Below, piece after piece: positions 1-10,553 of a stretch of 64,000 bases of DNA. Origin of the DNA: Chalara sp. BL73 (lineage: Eukaryota > Ascomycota > Leotiomycetes > Helotiales); NCBI GenBank assembly GCA_918026815.1, contig CAKJVC010000042.1:62001-126000 (forward strand), written 5' to 3'. The notes under the pieces are model-generated. The model did no database searches, was not told the origin of the DNA, and saw only the letters and a program-made list of their open reading frames with translations. The stretch's first letter is position 1; the number at the start of each line of letters is the position of its first letter. Both the position numbers and the translations under genes were made by a program.

Positions 1-1
1 T

Positions 2-367
2 GCCGTTCCAAATATCAAGACGGGACGTCTTTGGATGGCGGCTCTCATGAAGGCCACGATCGATCGTGATGATTCCAAGCCTATTACTACAACATATCAA
101 CAGAAGACTATCTCCTTAGCGAAAGCTCGCATGATGCGTCACCGCCCTCCTGCGCTGATGAACTTGGATGAGCATGCTGACGAAGAGGCGCTAAAGACTC
201 CCGCAAGCGACAAAAATGGCCTTAATATCCAAGGTATCATCTATGACAAGGATGATAACGAAGATGATAGCGGCGTTTCTGGTGTCTCGAAGCCAGATGC
301 CCAAAGTGCGGGCTTGTCCAATGGACATGCAGGGCTGGAAAACACACCCGAACCAAGAACAGCTTAA
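2..367 (+). CDS. 3' end of an unrecognised protein-coding gene (partial)
   Basis: The frame is open from base 2 of the window to a TAA at 365-367, so this is the C-terminal end of a gene that starts to the left. About 121 residues are visible. The first part is basic (Arg/Lys/Met-rich). The last 60 residues are acidic and low in complexity, with Asp/Glu runs, and look disordered. I do not recognise the family. It converges on the dioxygenase gene to the right, 552 bases away. The open frame from the window edge and absence of any in-frame stop support coding, but no motif confirms it. Confidence 0.5.
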   Translation, partial: AVPNIKTGRLWMAALMKATIDRDDSKPITTTYQQKTISLAKARMMRHRPPALMNLDEHADEEALKTPASDKNGLNIQGIIYDKDDNEDDSGVSGVSKPDAQSAGLSNGHAGLENTPEPRTA

Positions 368-919
368 CCAATGTCGGCAAAAATGTTTATATGATGACTT
401 GACGACGGGACGGAAATAGTGAACGCATCATGGGCTTACACTAATTACTCAACCCTTTTTATTTACGCTTTCCACTTTCTACAGCATGGCAGGAACGCAT
501 GGTGGTAGTCATAAAGTATGATATCCGTAATTATGGGCATAAAACGGTATGGTTCTCGAGTTTTTTTTGGACAAGCATTGCAGAGTTTCTCCATCTCGGA
601 AACCTTCAAACTGCTGATTTAAAACTTCGCTGGGACGATAAGTTGGAGGATGCTGAGTTGAGAGCGATGGTGGCATGAAGGCGACAAGGTGACGATAGGG
701 AGGCATATCAGGCGGACGGCAATACGTTCCTTTTTTGCAGCCACATATCCGTAGCAGGGAGTGAACAATCAACCAATGACTACATGTTTTGAGCACTTTC
801 TTTCGCGTGTGCAGCGATTTTTAGCCCAATTGTTTCACAGCGATTCATGGAATATTCCTTATATGCTTTATTACAATCATCGTCACCCGTGAGAGGTGAA
901 AAAAAAAACCCAAAAAATC
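368..919. other. Intergenic, convergent 3' ends
   Basis: 552 bases between the left-edge gene and the dioxygenase stop codon. I see only low-quality ORFs antisense to or outside the genes; nothing supportable. Confidence 0.6.
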
Positions 920-2304
920 CTACGCAATTACCTCTCTTTCAGCCTTCAATGCCTCCCTCCTCGATCGACTATTTGGATCAAAATACGGCTTCTCACCCAG
1001 ACTCACAACCCTATTTCCTTGCCTCTTCCCATCATAATCATTCGTTGCTGTGTGGAAGACAGATCTATTGTCCCATATCGCGAGATCATTTCTGCCCCAT
1101 TTAAACCTGACCTGCAAATCGTGATTTTCCGCGATCAGCTTAAGGAAATACGATTTAAGGATCTCGGATTCCGTTTCGGTGACGTCGTCGATATGGCCGG
1201 CGTGGACCTGGTGCGCGGCGCCGAAGAGGGATTTCCACCCCGTCACAGGGTTGGTACGCACAACGGGGTGGGAGGCCGTGAAGTCCGTGCCATTGTTCTC
1301 TGGTGCGCCGCGGTCAGAGTCGAAGAGCTGGAGCTTGTGCTCACTGGCTACTTTGTTGAAGTTTGGCTAGCCATCGTTAGTTTTTTAAGTCTTTTCCTTC
1401 CCCTGTCCTTTTCGCTCCCCTGGAAAGGCAGCACGAACCTGGTAATGCGTCGCGCTTAAGCCCTCGGCGAACTTTCTCCAGCTCGGGCTTAGCTTCTCGT
1501 ATGCTTCGTAGCCGCTCGCCCACAGCGTATCCCCGCCCGCATCATCTTCCGGGACCTGCACGATCTTGAGGATCGCGTAGTCGGAGGGAATGCGCTCGAA
1601 GGTGATATCTGCGTGCCAGCCCTCAGAAGCGATGCGTTTCGAGGCTTCGAATTTGTCGGCGTAGAATTTGCGGCCCTGCTCCGAGGAGATGACGGATACC
1701 TCGTCGTCGAGCTTACCGTTCTCGTCGACGGCGATGCCACGGGCTGCGTTGGAGAGCGCGTGCTTGTGGAGCTATATGAACGATTCAGTATGTTGTTCCA
1801 TGTTGCGAAGCAGGGTGAGAAGGAAGAAAGAAGGGAGGAGTTAGGAAATAGTACCTTGCTCGTTGCGGGTTTGCCGGTAAGCTCGCCTAGCTTTTGACCC
1901 AATGTCTTTTGCTGCTCGATACCAATGTCCTGGTTTCTGAAGAAGACGACACCTCTCCGAGACACTAAAACCGCAAGATCGCGAACTTTGGCATCATCCT
2001 CAAGGATTTCTGTTAGCTGTAAAGTTGGAAATTCCCTGCCGATAACGTTGGTCACGTCAAAGGACTTATACGAATCGAGAGTTCCGGTGTACGGTATTGG
2101 TTTTGGGAAGTTAGATTCTTCTACTGGTTTGGCTGCCTTCTCGTCAGGCTTGATGGGCTCCTCCGAGACGGACTTGACTGCGAGGTCATCCAGAGTTGAG
2201 GTCTCTGGAATGCTCTGCACAGTGACTTGCGGTTGGGATTTTAAGTTGATTGGCAGGGGTGAAGAAGATGGTAAGTCTTGGACATCTGCTGATGGAGGCG
2301 CCAT
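920..2304 (-). CDS. Alpha-ketoglutarate-dependent taurine dioxygenase-like (TfdA family), 3 exons
   Basis: Model: complement of 920-1366, 1439-1771 and 1855-2304, giving 409 residues. Both introns (72 and 83 bases) have GT-AG ends and keep the frame. TfdA/TauD enzymes use Fe(II), O2 and 2-oxoglutarate to hydroxylate sulfonates or related compounds, in fungi often for sulfur scavenging. The iron site is visible as GWHADITFE (His about 203, Asp about 205) and the distal His about 366 in RSVFHTATND. The co-substrate Arg lies in the conserved C-terminal block after it. The first 80 residues are Pro/Ser/Glu-rich and not conserved in the family. The left breakpoint of the tandem duplication falls inside exon 1 (base 1870), so the 5' 435 bases and the promoter recur at 9204-9635. 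Substrate cannot be told from sequence. Confidence 0.9.
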
Positions 2305-3223
2305 GTTAAACTAAGATGTTAAATAGTTGCTCTTGAAGCGTTAGATACGTTGATAAAATTTAAATCGAATACTGCACTCCATCATCTTGAGAAATTGCGC
2401 ACTTATATACAATCGCACGGCTGAGTTTCAATTTCACCATGCCATTTACTTCACTCGAAAAATCCAATAGCAAAAGAAGACGCACTTGTCAACTTCATCA
2501 CGTCTTCCAATACTCGGTTCGCATCACCACAGTACCAACCCCTATTCCTCGCTTAGCTCAAGAATGGGATGGATGATTAGGAGATGCGCGGGCTGAATCG
2601 CGTCAACAGATAAGGTTTCTCTGAGATGGAATTGTATCGTCTTAATCGGATTTAGTGATGGTATGCCGATATGTTGAGCGTGGTGCAAACAGCTCCAAGT
2701 ATGGCGGAATCGAGGGGTTGCTACCCCGCAGTGTGGTATGTGCAGGAACAAAATTGAGTCACCTTGTTTTAGAGAGACGCAATTAAGATAAATACGCGGA
2801 ATATGATTTGCTGGTGACGGGTAGAGTGGTTGTTCTGAGAGACGGCTTGTTATGATGTGAGCTCGGAGGATGCGATGAAAGAGGAAAAGCCATTCATACC
2901 ATCATTTCAGAGCACAAGGCGGCAAAAATTCCCTCTAGCTAGAAACATCCTGCATCAAGTAGATATCTAAGCCCGGAAGAAGCAGTAGAGCGTGCCTAAA
3001 CAGATATATGATTGGGCAATTTCTGTTCAAAACTCAAAGATATTCGAAGGCGTATTACCGATGACCCTCTATGCCGCCTTTGCCCAGATTTGAAAATGGT
3101 ATCATTGCTGCCTTCTAAATCTTCTAGATCCTGGGTAAGAATGCCTCATCTTCGGATTCAAGCCTCTTGCTCGGTTCCGACCCTGCTTCCGATCGTGTCC
3201 CTTCAGTCTCTTCTATAGACTTT
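2305..3223. other. Intergenic: dioxygenase upstream region and reductase 3' flank
   Basis: 919 bases between the dioxygenase start (reading left) and the sulfoxide-reductase stop. It should hold the dioxygenase promoter. Small ORFs here have no coding character. The same stretch recurs at 9636-10553, one C shorter. Confidence 0.6.
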
Positions 3224-4180
3224 CTAGAGTCGCCAATCACATCCTTCACTCAAAACCAAAGCCAGCTTCTCTAACCAGCGTTTATCAACCTCATCAAAGC
3301 CACCTTTCAACGCACAGTCGATGTCAATAATCGCGACTGTTTTCCCATCCTTGAGAACCGGGATCACGATTTCGCTTTGGCTTTCTGAGTCGCAGGCTAT
3401 GTGACCTGGGAATTTTTCTACCTGTTGAATTTTTAGATGGCATTGGTCTGCGCAGAACAAATCGGGCGATCCAAAAGACAGCGGGAGAAGGAGTAGACCC
3501 GAAATAGAACAAGATGAACCACAGGAAAGGGGCACGAGACATACATCAGGGACCAATTGCGTAGTCTTGTCCTTCGCAGCAGCACCGCACACACCTCTTC
3601 CAAATGCTATTGTCTGGCAGGCGACTTTTCCTTGGAATGGTCCGAGAATGAGCTGGGTCTCTTTCGATGGGTCTAGGACGTAGAAACCTGTTTCCTATCA
3701 GCTGCTGATATCTGCTTCTCGGAGCATGGACAAAGGAAACTGTGAACATCAAGAAACACCAGCAAAGACCTACCGGCCCAATTCACCTCCGAGCTTGGGG
3801 AAGGGAGCGATTTATATGCGTGCCATAACAAACTCGCAGCATTGGCTAGGTTGCTACGTGAGCATTTCGAATTAGCCGACGAACTTAGGGGTAGATCATG
3901 TGATCCACTAAAGAAGTAGCGATTTCCTACCAGACCTGCGGTGATGTTAGGGAGAAGGAACCTTGAAGAAAAAATACACGAAACCCCTTAAAGATAAAGT
4001 CATGTAATTACCCAGTTTCTTTGACCTTCGAAAAGCGCTGTTGCGCCTGAGACGACCTGCTCGTAAGCTTCCTCTTTCGTAACTCCTGCAGCGAAGTTTG
4101 AGGAGTCGGCGTGGACCTGGACTATGTTAGGTTTGGTCTGAAAGACGTGATAGAGTTAGAGTTGTGAGTCTGCTTACCAT
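3224..4180 (-). CDS. Free methionine-(R)-sulfoxide reductase (GAF domain), 6 exons with 5-base microexon
   Basis: Model: complement of 3224-3421, 3545-3687, 3774-3853, 3931-3935, 4012-4137 and 4178-4180; 555 bases, 184 residues, the normal size for fRMsr. These cytosolic GAF-fold enzymes reduce free Met-R-sulfoxide using cysteines. The three family cysteines are visible in GKVAC, GRGVCG and HIACD, with the ending SEIVIPVLKDGK...IDIDC typical of the family. Exon 1 is just the ATG, followed by a 40-base intron (GTAAGC...CTAAC...TTTCAG). The fourth coding piece from the 3' end is only GTCTG (3931-3935), flanked by CGCAG and GTAGG. It is needed to give the conserved NWVCNLANA and to hold the frame. 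The gene is duplicated without change at 10554-11510. No transcript evidence is available to me. Confidence 0.88.
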
Positions 4181-4580
4181 TGTTCAATATGTCGTGATTG
4201 CGTATGGGCTGCGCAAGATATGAAGTTGATAGGTTGATCAGGTGAGAGGCGCCAGTGATATCTAGTTCGCGTGCCTGTCCAATTCCTACTTATATCTGCC
4301 CTTAATCAAGATTAACAATGCAAGCTTTTAGTCACAAAGCTATCCCTATCTTGTCTAGGAAGCGCTCAAGCGTGTGCTTTGGCATTAATAAGCAGTCTCT
4401 CAGTTCATGATTGAAAATTAAAAATTTCTGGTAAGTCGCCATGTCACGGGAAAATCGGGGCTTCGGATAAGCCCCTGAGCTAAGTTTAATACTTGTGATG
4501 CCTTCTTTACTCACTAATTCGAATGCACACAAAAATTGCTGCTTGCCGATCATTCACTGATCAACCTGAAAGGGATACAT
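4181..4580. other. Intergenic between RPA43 3' end and reductase start
   Basis: 400 bases, expected to contain the RPA43 3' region and the reductase promoter. A 73-codon minus ORF at 4332-4553 shows no family resemblance. Recurs at 11511-11910. Confidence 0.55.
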
Positions 4581-5966
4581 TCAAAACTTCTTCCGCTTTT
4601 GGGTCTTCTCCACACCATCCAACAAACCCTCCTCAACAGGGACACCCAGGCTCGTTGCTCCTCTTGCCTTTAGTCCTCCCAATCTCCGTCCTGCTGTCTC
4701 CTTTGATGTTTTTTGCTCCACCTCCTCTTGCAGCAACACATTTTCAGCTTCATCATCCAGCATAGTTCCCTCAATGCTTAAGAATCCTCGCTCCCTGTCA
4801 TGACTCGTCTCGATCTCGCGAACCCTAAACTTAATTTGCCCGTTGATCTTGGTTCCATCACCATCTACCCAATATCCGACCCCGTTCTCCGCATATGTCT
4901 CACCCATGTCATCTACATCTTCACCGCCCTCGTCTTCAATGCCAATCCATTTCCAGTCTTCGGGCAATCGCTTGCGCTCAATACTCGCGTTGAATAAATT
5001 CCAGCACACAACTCCCAAGTGGCCTTCATTTTGTAGGTTAATATATCCCTCTAGCCAAACTCCTTTCTCGGGCTTGAAAAGAAGGAAGTCAGCAGTGACC
5101 CATGTCCAGCTCACCGCATATTCGTTGATATTATGAAGAAGAGTACTGTGTCCGTCGTTCTCGAATGGTTCTTCTCCATATCTCGGATTTGAGTAGGCAA
5201 GGATGACTCCGCGGAGAGGTGGGTAGTAGGTGAGAATTAGAGGAGAGATGTGCTCGGCGCATAAACCTTCAAGCGGATATTTCTGCGACACCGGGGCCAA
5301 AGGTAAGTACAGTGATGAAGTTTGTGTGTGAAAGGGCGAGTTGTCTTCTTCGGCGGGTTGCACGAGTTGTAAGGACTTTTGTTTCTTTGACTTCGACTTC
5401 TTAGAGCCGATCCGCGGTACTGGGGAAGATGTTTTCGACCTATCTGGTAGGTCTCTGTGTTTCTTAGCCCTAGGCGTTACATCTGCCATTTCAATATCCA
5501 TCAGCTCAACTAATGTGTCCTTGTTCTTCTTCGACTTCGATTTCTTCTTGGGCTTTGGAATCTCCTCCACATCTGAAATATGCTCTTTTGCCACCTTTTG
5601 TTTCGATTTTAGTCTTTGACGCTCTCGTTCTTCTTCCGAGTCCAGTATTTCCGTTTTCTCAAACTTAGGGCTTTTAGACTTCGATGTTCTTCTCATGATG
5701 GGCGATTCTTTTCGAGATGACAGTTGTGCAATTGGAGAAACAGACCTTCGGTCCCTGGCTTCTTGGTGAACATTTGCGGTTATGGCCTCTTGCGATGCTT
5801 GTATAGACAGTTCTGATTTATGCTTTTTAGACTTCTTCGTCTGTTCATCGCTGTTCTCTCGTTTCCTCTTTTTTTCGCCGTGCTCTGAACGATGTCTCTT
5901 TGAAGATTTGGATTTGTGTTTATCTAATTCTGGTGCCTGTGATTGCGAGGCCATTGCGACAGACAT
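4581..5966 (-). CDS. RPA43: DNA-directed RNA polymerase I subunit RPA43
   Basis: Single exon, 461 residues. RPA43 forms the Pol I stalk with RPA14 and contacts the initiation factor Rrn3 in the nucleolus. The N-terminal 215 residues are a Lys/Ser/Arg/Glu-rich disordered region with several basic nuclear-localisation-like clusters. From about residue 215 the Rpb7-N-like part begins (SLYLPLAPVSQKYPLEGLC, then LTYYPPLRGVILAYSN), followed by the OB-fold region around WTWVTADFLLFKPEKG and GHLGVVCWNLFNASI. The C-terminus is basic (KTQKRKKF) after a Gly/Val/Glu stretch. A run of six T at 4709-4714 keeps the C-terminal 40 residues in frame; copy 2 has five. A second in-frame Met at residue 5 is possible. 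The gene is head-to-head with the J-protein gene. Confidence 0.88.
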   Translation of the reverse strand: MSVAMASQSQAPELDKHKSKSSKRHRSEHGEKKRKRENSDEQTKKSKKHKSELSIQASQEAITANVHQEARDRRSVSPIAQLSSRKESPIMRRTSKSKSPKFEKTEILDSEEERERQRLKSKQKVAKEHISDVEEIPKPKKKSKSKKNKDTLVELMDIEMADVTPRAKKHRDLPDRSKTSSPVPRIGSKKSKSKKQKSLQLVQPAEEDNSPFHTQTSSLYLPLAPVSQKYPLEGLCAEHISPLILTYYPPLRGVILAYSNPRYGEEPFENDGHSTLLHNINEYAVSWTWVTADFLLFKPEKGVWLEGYINLQNEGHLGVVCWNLFNASIERKRLPEDWKWIGIEDEGGEDVDDMGETYAENGVGYWVDGDGTKINGQIKFRVREIETSHDRERGFLSIEGTMLDDEAENVLLQEEVEQKTSKETAGRRLGGLKARGATSLGVPVEEGLLDGVEKTQKRKKF

Positions 5967-6300
5967 AATTAACGTGAATCAATAGCCCATGTCGAGGATG
6001 TGCAAAATGATCAATTGCAAGTCAACGGAAGCAAATTAAAAAAAAGTATGATGCGGGCGCTAGCGGAGTATATGTGGCTAGGTAGATCTCTGGGTCCCGC
6101 TTTGTGGCTTGAATTCCTGACACGCGATTTCTCGACAGACCGCGGCGGATAATTATAACACATTTCATTTTCATCGCAAGTTTGTCATTTTTATACTTAT
6201 ATAATAAGTCTACGACATCCTCGCCTCATACATTCAGTTCAACCTGATCTCGCGATGCTGATAAAGGAACCATTCTCTTGAATATTACAAACTTGTCACA
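5967..6300. promoter_or_regulatory. Bidirectional promoter region, RPA43 / J-protein
   Basis: 334 bases between two divergent start codons, so both promoters must lie here or overlap. AT-rich patches with TATATAA-like runs occur near 6195-6205, but I cannot assign a specific factor site. Recurs unchanged at 13296-13629. Confidence 0.6.
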
Positions 6301-7430
6301 ATGTCGAGCCAAATATTATCTCTAGCAGGATGGACCTTCCTACCAAATGTACGTCCCTGCACAAGTGCTTATACAAACTCGGCCAAAATTGCTAACCATG
6401 ACAGATGGTAACTGGGTGGGTTCAGAGCCTTTACTATGGAATTATAATTCGAGCAGGAGATCCAAAACCACAACCAGGTTCCCCGCGATGGATTGCGCAT
6501 CGACGGCGCATCCATATCATAGTCGTGAGCGCATATCTCCTATACACAATCTATGAAGCAGACTGGGAGATCAGAAGAGAGTCAGACTTCTATCAAGATT
6601 TGGGGGCATCACATACTTCGACCGATCGCGAAATCAAATCTCTATTTCGCAGGCTCGCTGCGAAGCACCATCCAGATAAAGTGCAAGGTTCTGTTTCTGG
6701 GGACGGGTATTTCGTACATCTCAAGCAAGCACAAGATACGCTTCTCGATCCTGCAAAACGTTTCGCATATGAGCGTTTTGGGCCCACGATACTAGAATGG
6801 CAACGCTGTTCTAGTGTTCGCGACTACCTAATTCAAGGACTTCAATCTATCATCCCATATTACTTGGTTGCGGCATTCTTTATGTATATACTCAGCATAT
6901 TCGGATATCTCGAATGGGGCAAATACTGGCGCTGGTTGACGATGATCTGCCTCTGCGTTTTTGAGTTGCATACGATCTCCAGACCTCAGTTCCCACAATT
7001 TACCTCTAAGCTACTTAATCCAATTCTCACAGCATTCACCACACATCCGCCATATCTCCCTTTTCAGCTCATCCAATTATTCAGAAAAATGAGCTTAACC
7101 CTTTATATTGCCTTTTCCCAGATTGGGCCGCTTCTTGAGCCTCCTACACCAACGAAGCGCTCCTCAGATCCAGAGGTGCAGCTAAGAGACAACCTGAATC
7201 GATTGGAAGCGAATACGAAACTGGCAGAAGCGGAAGCAGCGAGGCTGATGGGCATAGAGATGGGACCGTTTATGGGCGATAAGGAAGCCTTAGATGGCCT
7301 ACAGAGTAAAATAGGGCGTTGGTTAGTACAGAATACTGTAAGGAATGATCCTATGGTCCGGGACGCAATCGGGAGAAGTATGCAGAAACGGAGGGTGGAT
7401 GCACCCGCTGGGGCAAAAGGGAATAGGTAG
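6301..7430 (+). CDS. Membrane-anchored J-domain (DnaJ) protein
   Basis: Model: 6301-6348 and 6405-7430, 357 residues. The start ATG follows TTGTCACA, and the 56-base intron has GTACGT...GACAG ends. The protein is a J-domain co-chaperone that should stimulate an Hsp70 ATPase. The J domain spans about residues 78-140, with the HPD tripeptide at about 105-107 (KHHPDK). Hydrophobic segments flank it: one about residues 52-66 (HIIVVSAYLLYTIY) and others about 160-220 (YYLVAAFFMYILSIFGYLEWG). This places the J domain beside a membrane, probably the ER, though the compartment is inferred. A charged tail follows. The gene is divergent from RPA43 and duplicated without change at 13630-14759. Confidence 0.85.
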
Positions 7431-7693
7431 AACGTGTATAGACATATAAAAATATTTCATTCTCATTGTTCAACTATCTCACAGACGTGCTTTCGTCTCA
7501 TATCATGAATATTCTTATCAAGGGCTGGGTCATTTCCGCTTTCGAGTCACCTTCACCCAACATCCTGATTTGGAAAGCTCAAGCGCCTTGATCTTATAAG
7601 CTTGGGACCTTGAAAGACCCAGCCCTATTCTATCTCCCATATTCATACCTTTTGTATACAGTAGCCGGTCGCGATCTATACAAAGCATCCGCT

Positions 7694-8659
7694 TTACACA
7701 TCCTCCAAGCCTGCCGCAATTCGGAATCTCGGCATCTCTCCGTTCCAATTCTCCGGCCAGAACTCTCTCATGCCCTCCAACTCCGTCTTCCAAATCTCGG
7801 CCGTCCTTATCCTCCACTCCTCTGGCAACATTTTGCCATTCTTTGCCTTCTTCCCGTAAATCCCTTTATCCAGGATAAGAACCAACTCCTCCAATTTACC
7901 AAAGCATACCACTTTCTTAGATACCCAATTTGCATTCACGCCTATGGTCTTCCAATACTGAAATCTCTCTCTGGTCCACCATTTATATGGTGGCATACTG
8001 ATCGTTGCTCTCACTGCGAATTTTCTGAGATTAGGCATTTCTTTTGAAAGGACGGCGATGAGTTGATGGATTTCTTGCACGGACGAGGAAGAGGCGATAT
8101 TCATTTTAACCATCAAGACGTCGTGAGCGGGGGAGGCAAAAATACCTGTGCGATAAGGGGAGTCATACTGGCGAGGAGTTTTCTCACCTCTGAGGCTAGG
8201 AGGCGGCTGATAATTTCTGGCTAGTTTGAGCCCAAATTCGCCTTTAAAAGGTAGGCCGCGGGTTGTATATTCATCTCTCAGGTAGGATTTGTAGAACGGG
8301 CGAGTGGCCGCGTAACTCTCGCGACATGCTAGAAAGGTTGCCGGTGGTGGGACAAAGTGAGGTGAGGAGGGAGGGAGGTAGGAGCATTCGCAATTGCCTT
8401 CATCACAGATCAGGATGGACATGGTATAAAAATAAAAATAAGACCCAACACCTTCGGCCTCGTGCCTCAGACGCTCTAGCACAGGCTCTTCGGTATTGGC
8501 CTCCGAGAAGCTGAGGGAGTTTTCAGCAAGCCATTCCGAAATTTGATACTCCCAATGACTGAATTGGCTGAGGTGCAATGGGATAATGCGCTGTTGGGCC
8601 GCGAGCTTCCAAATATAGTCTCTGAGCTCGAGAGGAAGCTCGGAAAATCTGGGAAACAA
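7694..8659 (-). CDS. 2EXR domain protein, intact copy
   Basis: Single exon, 321 residues. The N-terminus FPRFSELPLELRDYIWKLA is the hallmark of the fungal 2EXR family, a short F-box-like motif in proteins of unknown function that are expanded in ascomycetes. The remainder is weakly conserved and Tyr/Phe/Trp-rich. A run of four G at 8157-8160 keeps the frame through the middle of the protein. The 3' end faces the J-protein gene 263 bases away. The function is not known, and I assign only the family. Confidence 0.82.
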   Translation of the reverse strand: MFPRFSELPLELRDYIWKLAAQQRIIPLHLSQFSHWEYQISEWLAENSLSFSEANTEEPVLERLRHEAEGVGSYFYFYTMSILICDEGNCECSYLPPSSPHFVPPPATFLACRESYAATRPFYKSYLRDEYTTRGLPFKGEFGLKLARNYQPPPSLRGEKTPRQYDSPYRTGIFASPAHDVLMVKMNIASSSSVQEIHQLIAVLSKEMPNLRKFAVRATISMPPYKWWTRERFQYWKTIGVNANWVSKKVVCFGKLEELVLILDKGIYGKKAKNGKMLPEEWRIRTAEIWKTELEGMREFWPENWNGEMPRFRIAAGLEDV

Positions 8660-9203
8660 GTGCTGAATTGTGTCTTTGGGGGGGGTATTGTTGGAAGGTG
8701 ATTTCTATTTTGTCTCTTCCATTAGTATATCTCCAAACAATTAGCCATTGATTAAGGCTCATTTCTCGTAAAGAATGACTCAAAGCATGTAAGGTTACAT
8801 AATATATATCTGTTGCGATATTCCAGACTAGTAAAACTTACAGAAGAGGAAGAGAAGAAAAATTGAACCTTAGATAAAGCACCTTCCAGCATATTCATAG
8901 TTTTCAGTGATAAATAGGCTGAAGCAGGTATTGTACTGCAGATAACCGTGAAAGACTTAGAAGAGAAGGACAATTATATGAGAAGATGTGAATTGATATG
9001 TAGTCTGAGTTGCACAGCCCCGCAGCACAGTAGGTATGGTAAGCCCCCGCAAAGCCGCTGTTTGGAGCCAGGAATCACACCTTTCTGAGCCTCAGAATTT
9101 ATTTTGACACAGGAAAGCACATTGGTCAACAGACACGGGAGCATAAGAAGGAAGAATGCTAATAAAGGTGCGCAGAATAGTCACGTGATACGATTGAGGC
9201 TCT
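8660..9203. other. Intergenic, right end of duplicated unit
   Basis: 544 bases upstream of the 2EXR gene up to the junction. It should carry the 2EXR promoter. A CACGTG E-box-type palindrome sits at 9183-9188, about 15 bases from the junction. A small minus ORF at 8752-8973 is not convincing. Confidence 0.55.
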
Positions 9204-9635
9204 TTTGCCGGTAAGCTCGCCTAGCTTTTGACCCAATGTTTGCTGCTCGATACCAATGTCCTGGTTTCTGAAGAAGACGACACCTCTCCGAGACACTAAA
9301 ACCGCAAGATCGCGAACTTTGGCATCATCCTCAAGGATTTCTGTTAGCTGTAAAGTTGGAAATTCCCTGCCGATAACGTTGGTCACGTCAAAGGACTTAT
9401 ACGAATCGAGAGTTCCGGTGTACGGTATTGGTTTTGGGAAGTTAGATTCTTCTACTGGTTTGGCTGCCTTCTCGTCAGGCTTGATGGGCTCCTCCGAGAC
9501 GGACTTGACTGCGAGGTCATCCAGAGTTGAGGTCTCTGGAATGCTCTGCACAGTGACTTGCGGTTGGGATTTTAAGTTGATTGGCAGGGGTGAAGAAGAT
9601 GGTAAGTCTTGGACATCTGCTGATGGAGGCGCCAT
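9159..9635 (-). pseudogene. 5' fragment of TfdA-like dioxygenase cut at the duplication junction
   Basis: Bases 9204-9635 repeat the dioxygenase exon 1 and its start, with one Lys codon deleted near 9239. The gene is then cut: after the conserved ELTGK the frame runs into unrelated unit-end DNA and stops at 9159, predicting 158 residues. The HxD iron motif, distal His and co-substrate Arg of the full gene are missing, so no dioxygenase activity is possible. The promoter region is complete, so transcription may still occur. Confidence 0.9.
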
Positions 9636-10553
9636 GTTAAACTAAGATGTTAAATAGTTGCTCTTGAAGCGTTAGATACGTTGATAAAATTTAAATCGAA
9701 TACTGCACTCCATCATCTTGAGAAATTGCGCACTTATATACAATCGCACGGCTGAGTTTCAATTTCACCATGCCATTTACTTCACTCGAAAAATCCAATA
9801 GCAAAAGAAGACGCACTTGTCAACTTCATCACGTCTTCCAATACTCGGTTCGCATCACCACAGTACCAACCCCTATTCCTCGCTTAGCTCAAGAATGGGA
9901 TGGATGATTAGGAGATGCGCGGGCTGAATCGCGTCAACAGATAAGGTTTCTCTGAGATGGAATTGTATCGTCTTAATCGGATTTAGTGATGGTATGCCGA
10001 TATGTTGAGCGTGGTGCAAACAGCTCCAAGTATGGCGGAATCGAGGGGTTGCTACCCCGCAGTGTGGTATGTGCAGGAACAAAATTGAGTCACCTTGTTT
10101 TAGAGAGACGCAATTAAGATAAATACGCGGAATATGATTTGCTGGTGACGGGTAGAGTGGTTGTTCTGAGAGACGGCTTGTTATGATGTGAGCTCGGAGG
10201 ATGCGATGAAAGAGGAAAAGCCATTCATACCATCATTTCAGAGCACAAGGCGGCAAAAATTCCTCTAGCTAGAAACATCCTGCATCAAGTAGATATCTAA
10301 GCCCGGAAGAAGCAGTAGAGCGTGCCTAAACAGATATATGATTGGGCAATTTCTGTTCAAAACTCAAAGATATTCGAAGGCGTATTACCGATGACCCTCT
10401 ATGCCGCCTTTGCCCAGATTTGAAAATGGTATCATTGCTGCCTTCTAAATCTTCTAGATCCTGGGTAAGAATGCCTCATCTTCGGATTCAAGCCTCTTGC
10501 TCGGTTCCGACCCTGCTTCCGATCGTGTCCCTTCAGTCTCTTCTATAGACTTT

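Larger units (their letters stand above)
1870..9203. repeat. Tandem duplication, copy 1 (7.33 kb direct repeat)
   Basis: This block recurs directly behind itself at 9204-16534. The outer left edge is inside dioxygenase exon 1 and the right edge is intergenic, after GATTGAGGCTCTT. At the junction the two edges overlap by a single T. Differences I found: a 3-base loss near 9239 (copy 1 has one extra Lys codon), one C fewer near 10262, one T fewer at 12039-12043 against 4709-4714, and one G more at 15486-15490 against 8157-8160. I saw no substitutions. Copy 1 keeps all reading frames intact. No terminal inverted repeats, target-site duplication or transposase are present, so this is a segmental duplication and not a mobile element. 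Confidence 0.95.

Noticed and set aside
896..1459. 187-codon plus-strand ORF
   Set aside because: It lies antisense to dioxygenase exons 2-3 and their intron, and has no family signature; it is a shadow of the real gene.
4332..4553. 73-codon minus ORF downstream of RPA43
   Set aside because: No recognisable domain, lies in a plausible 3' region, and is short enough to arise by chance.
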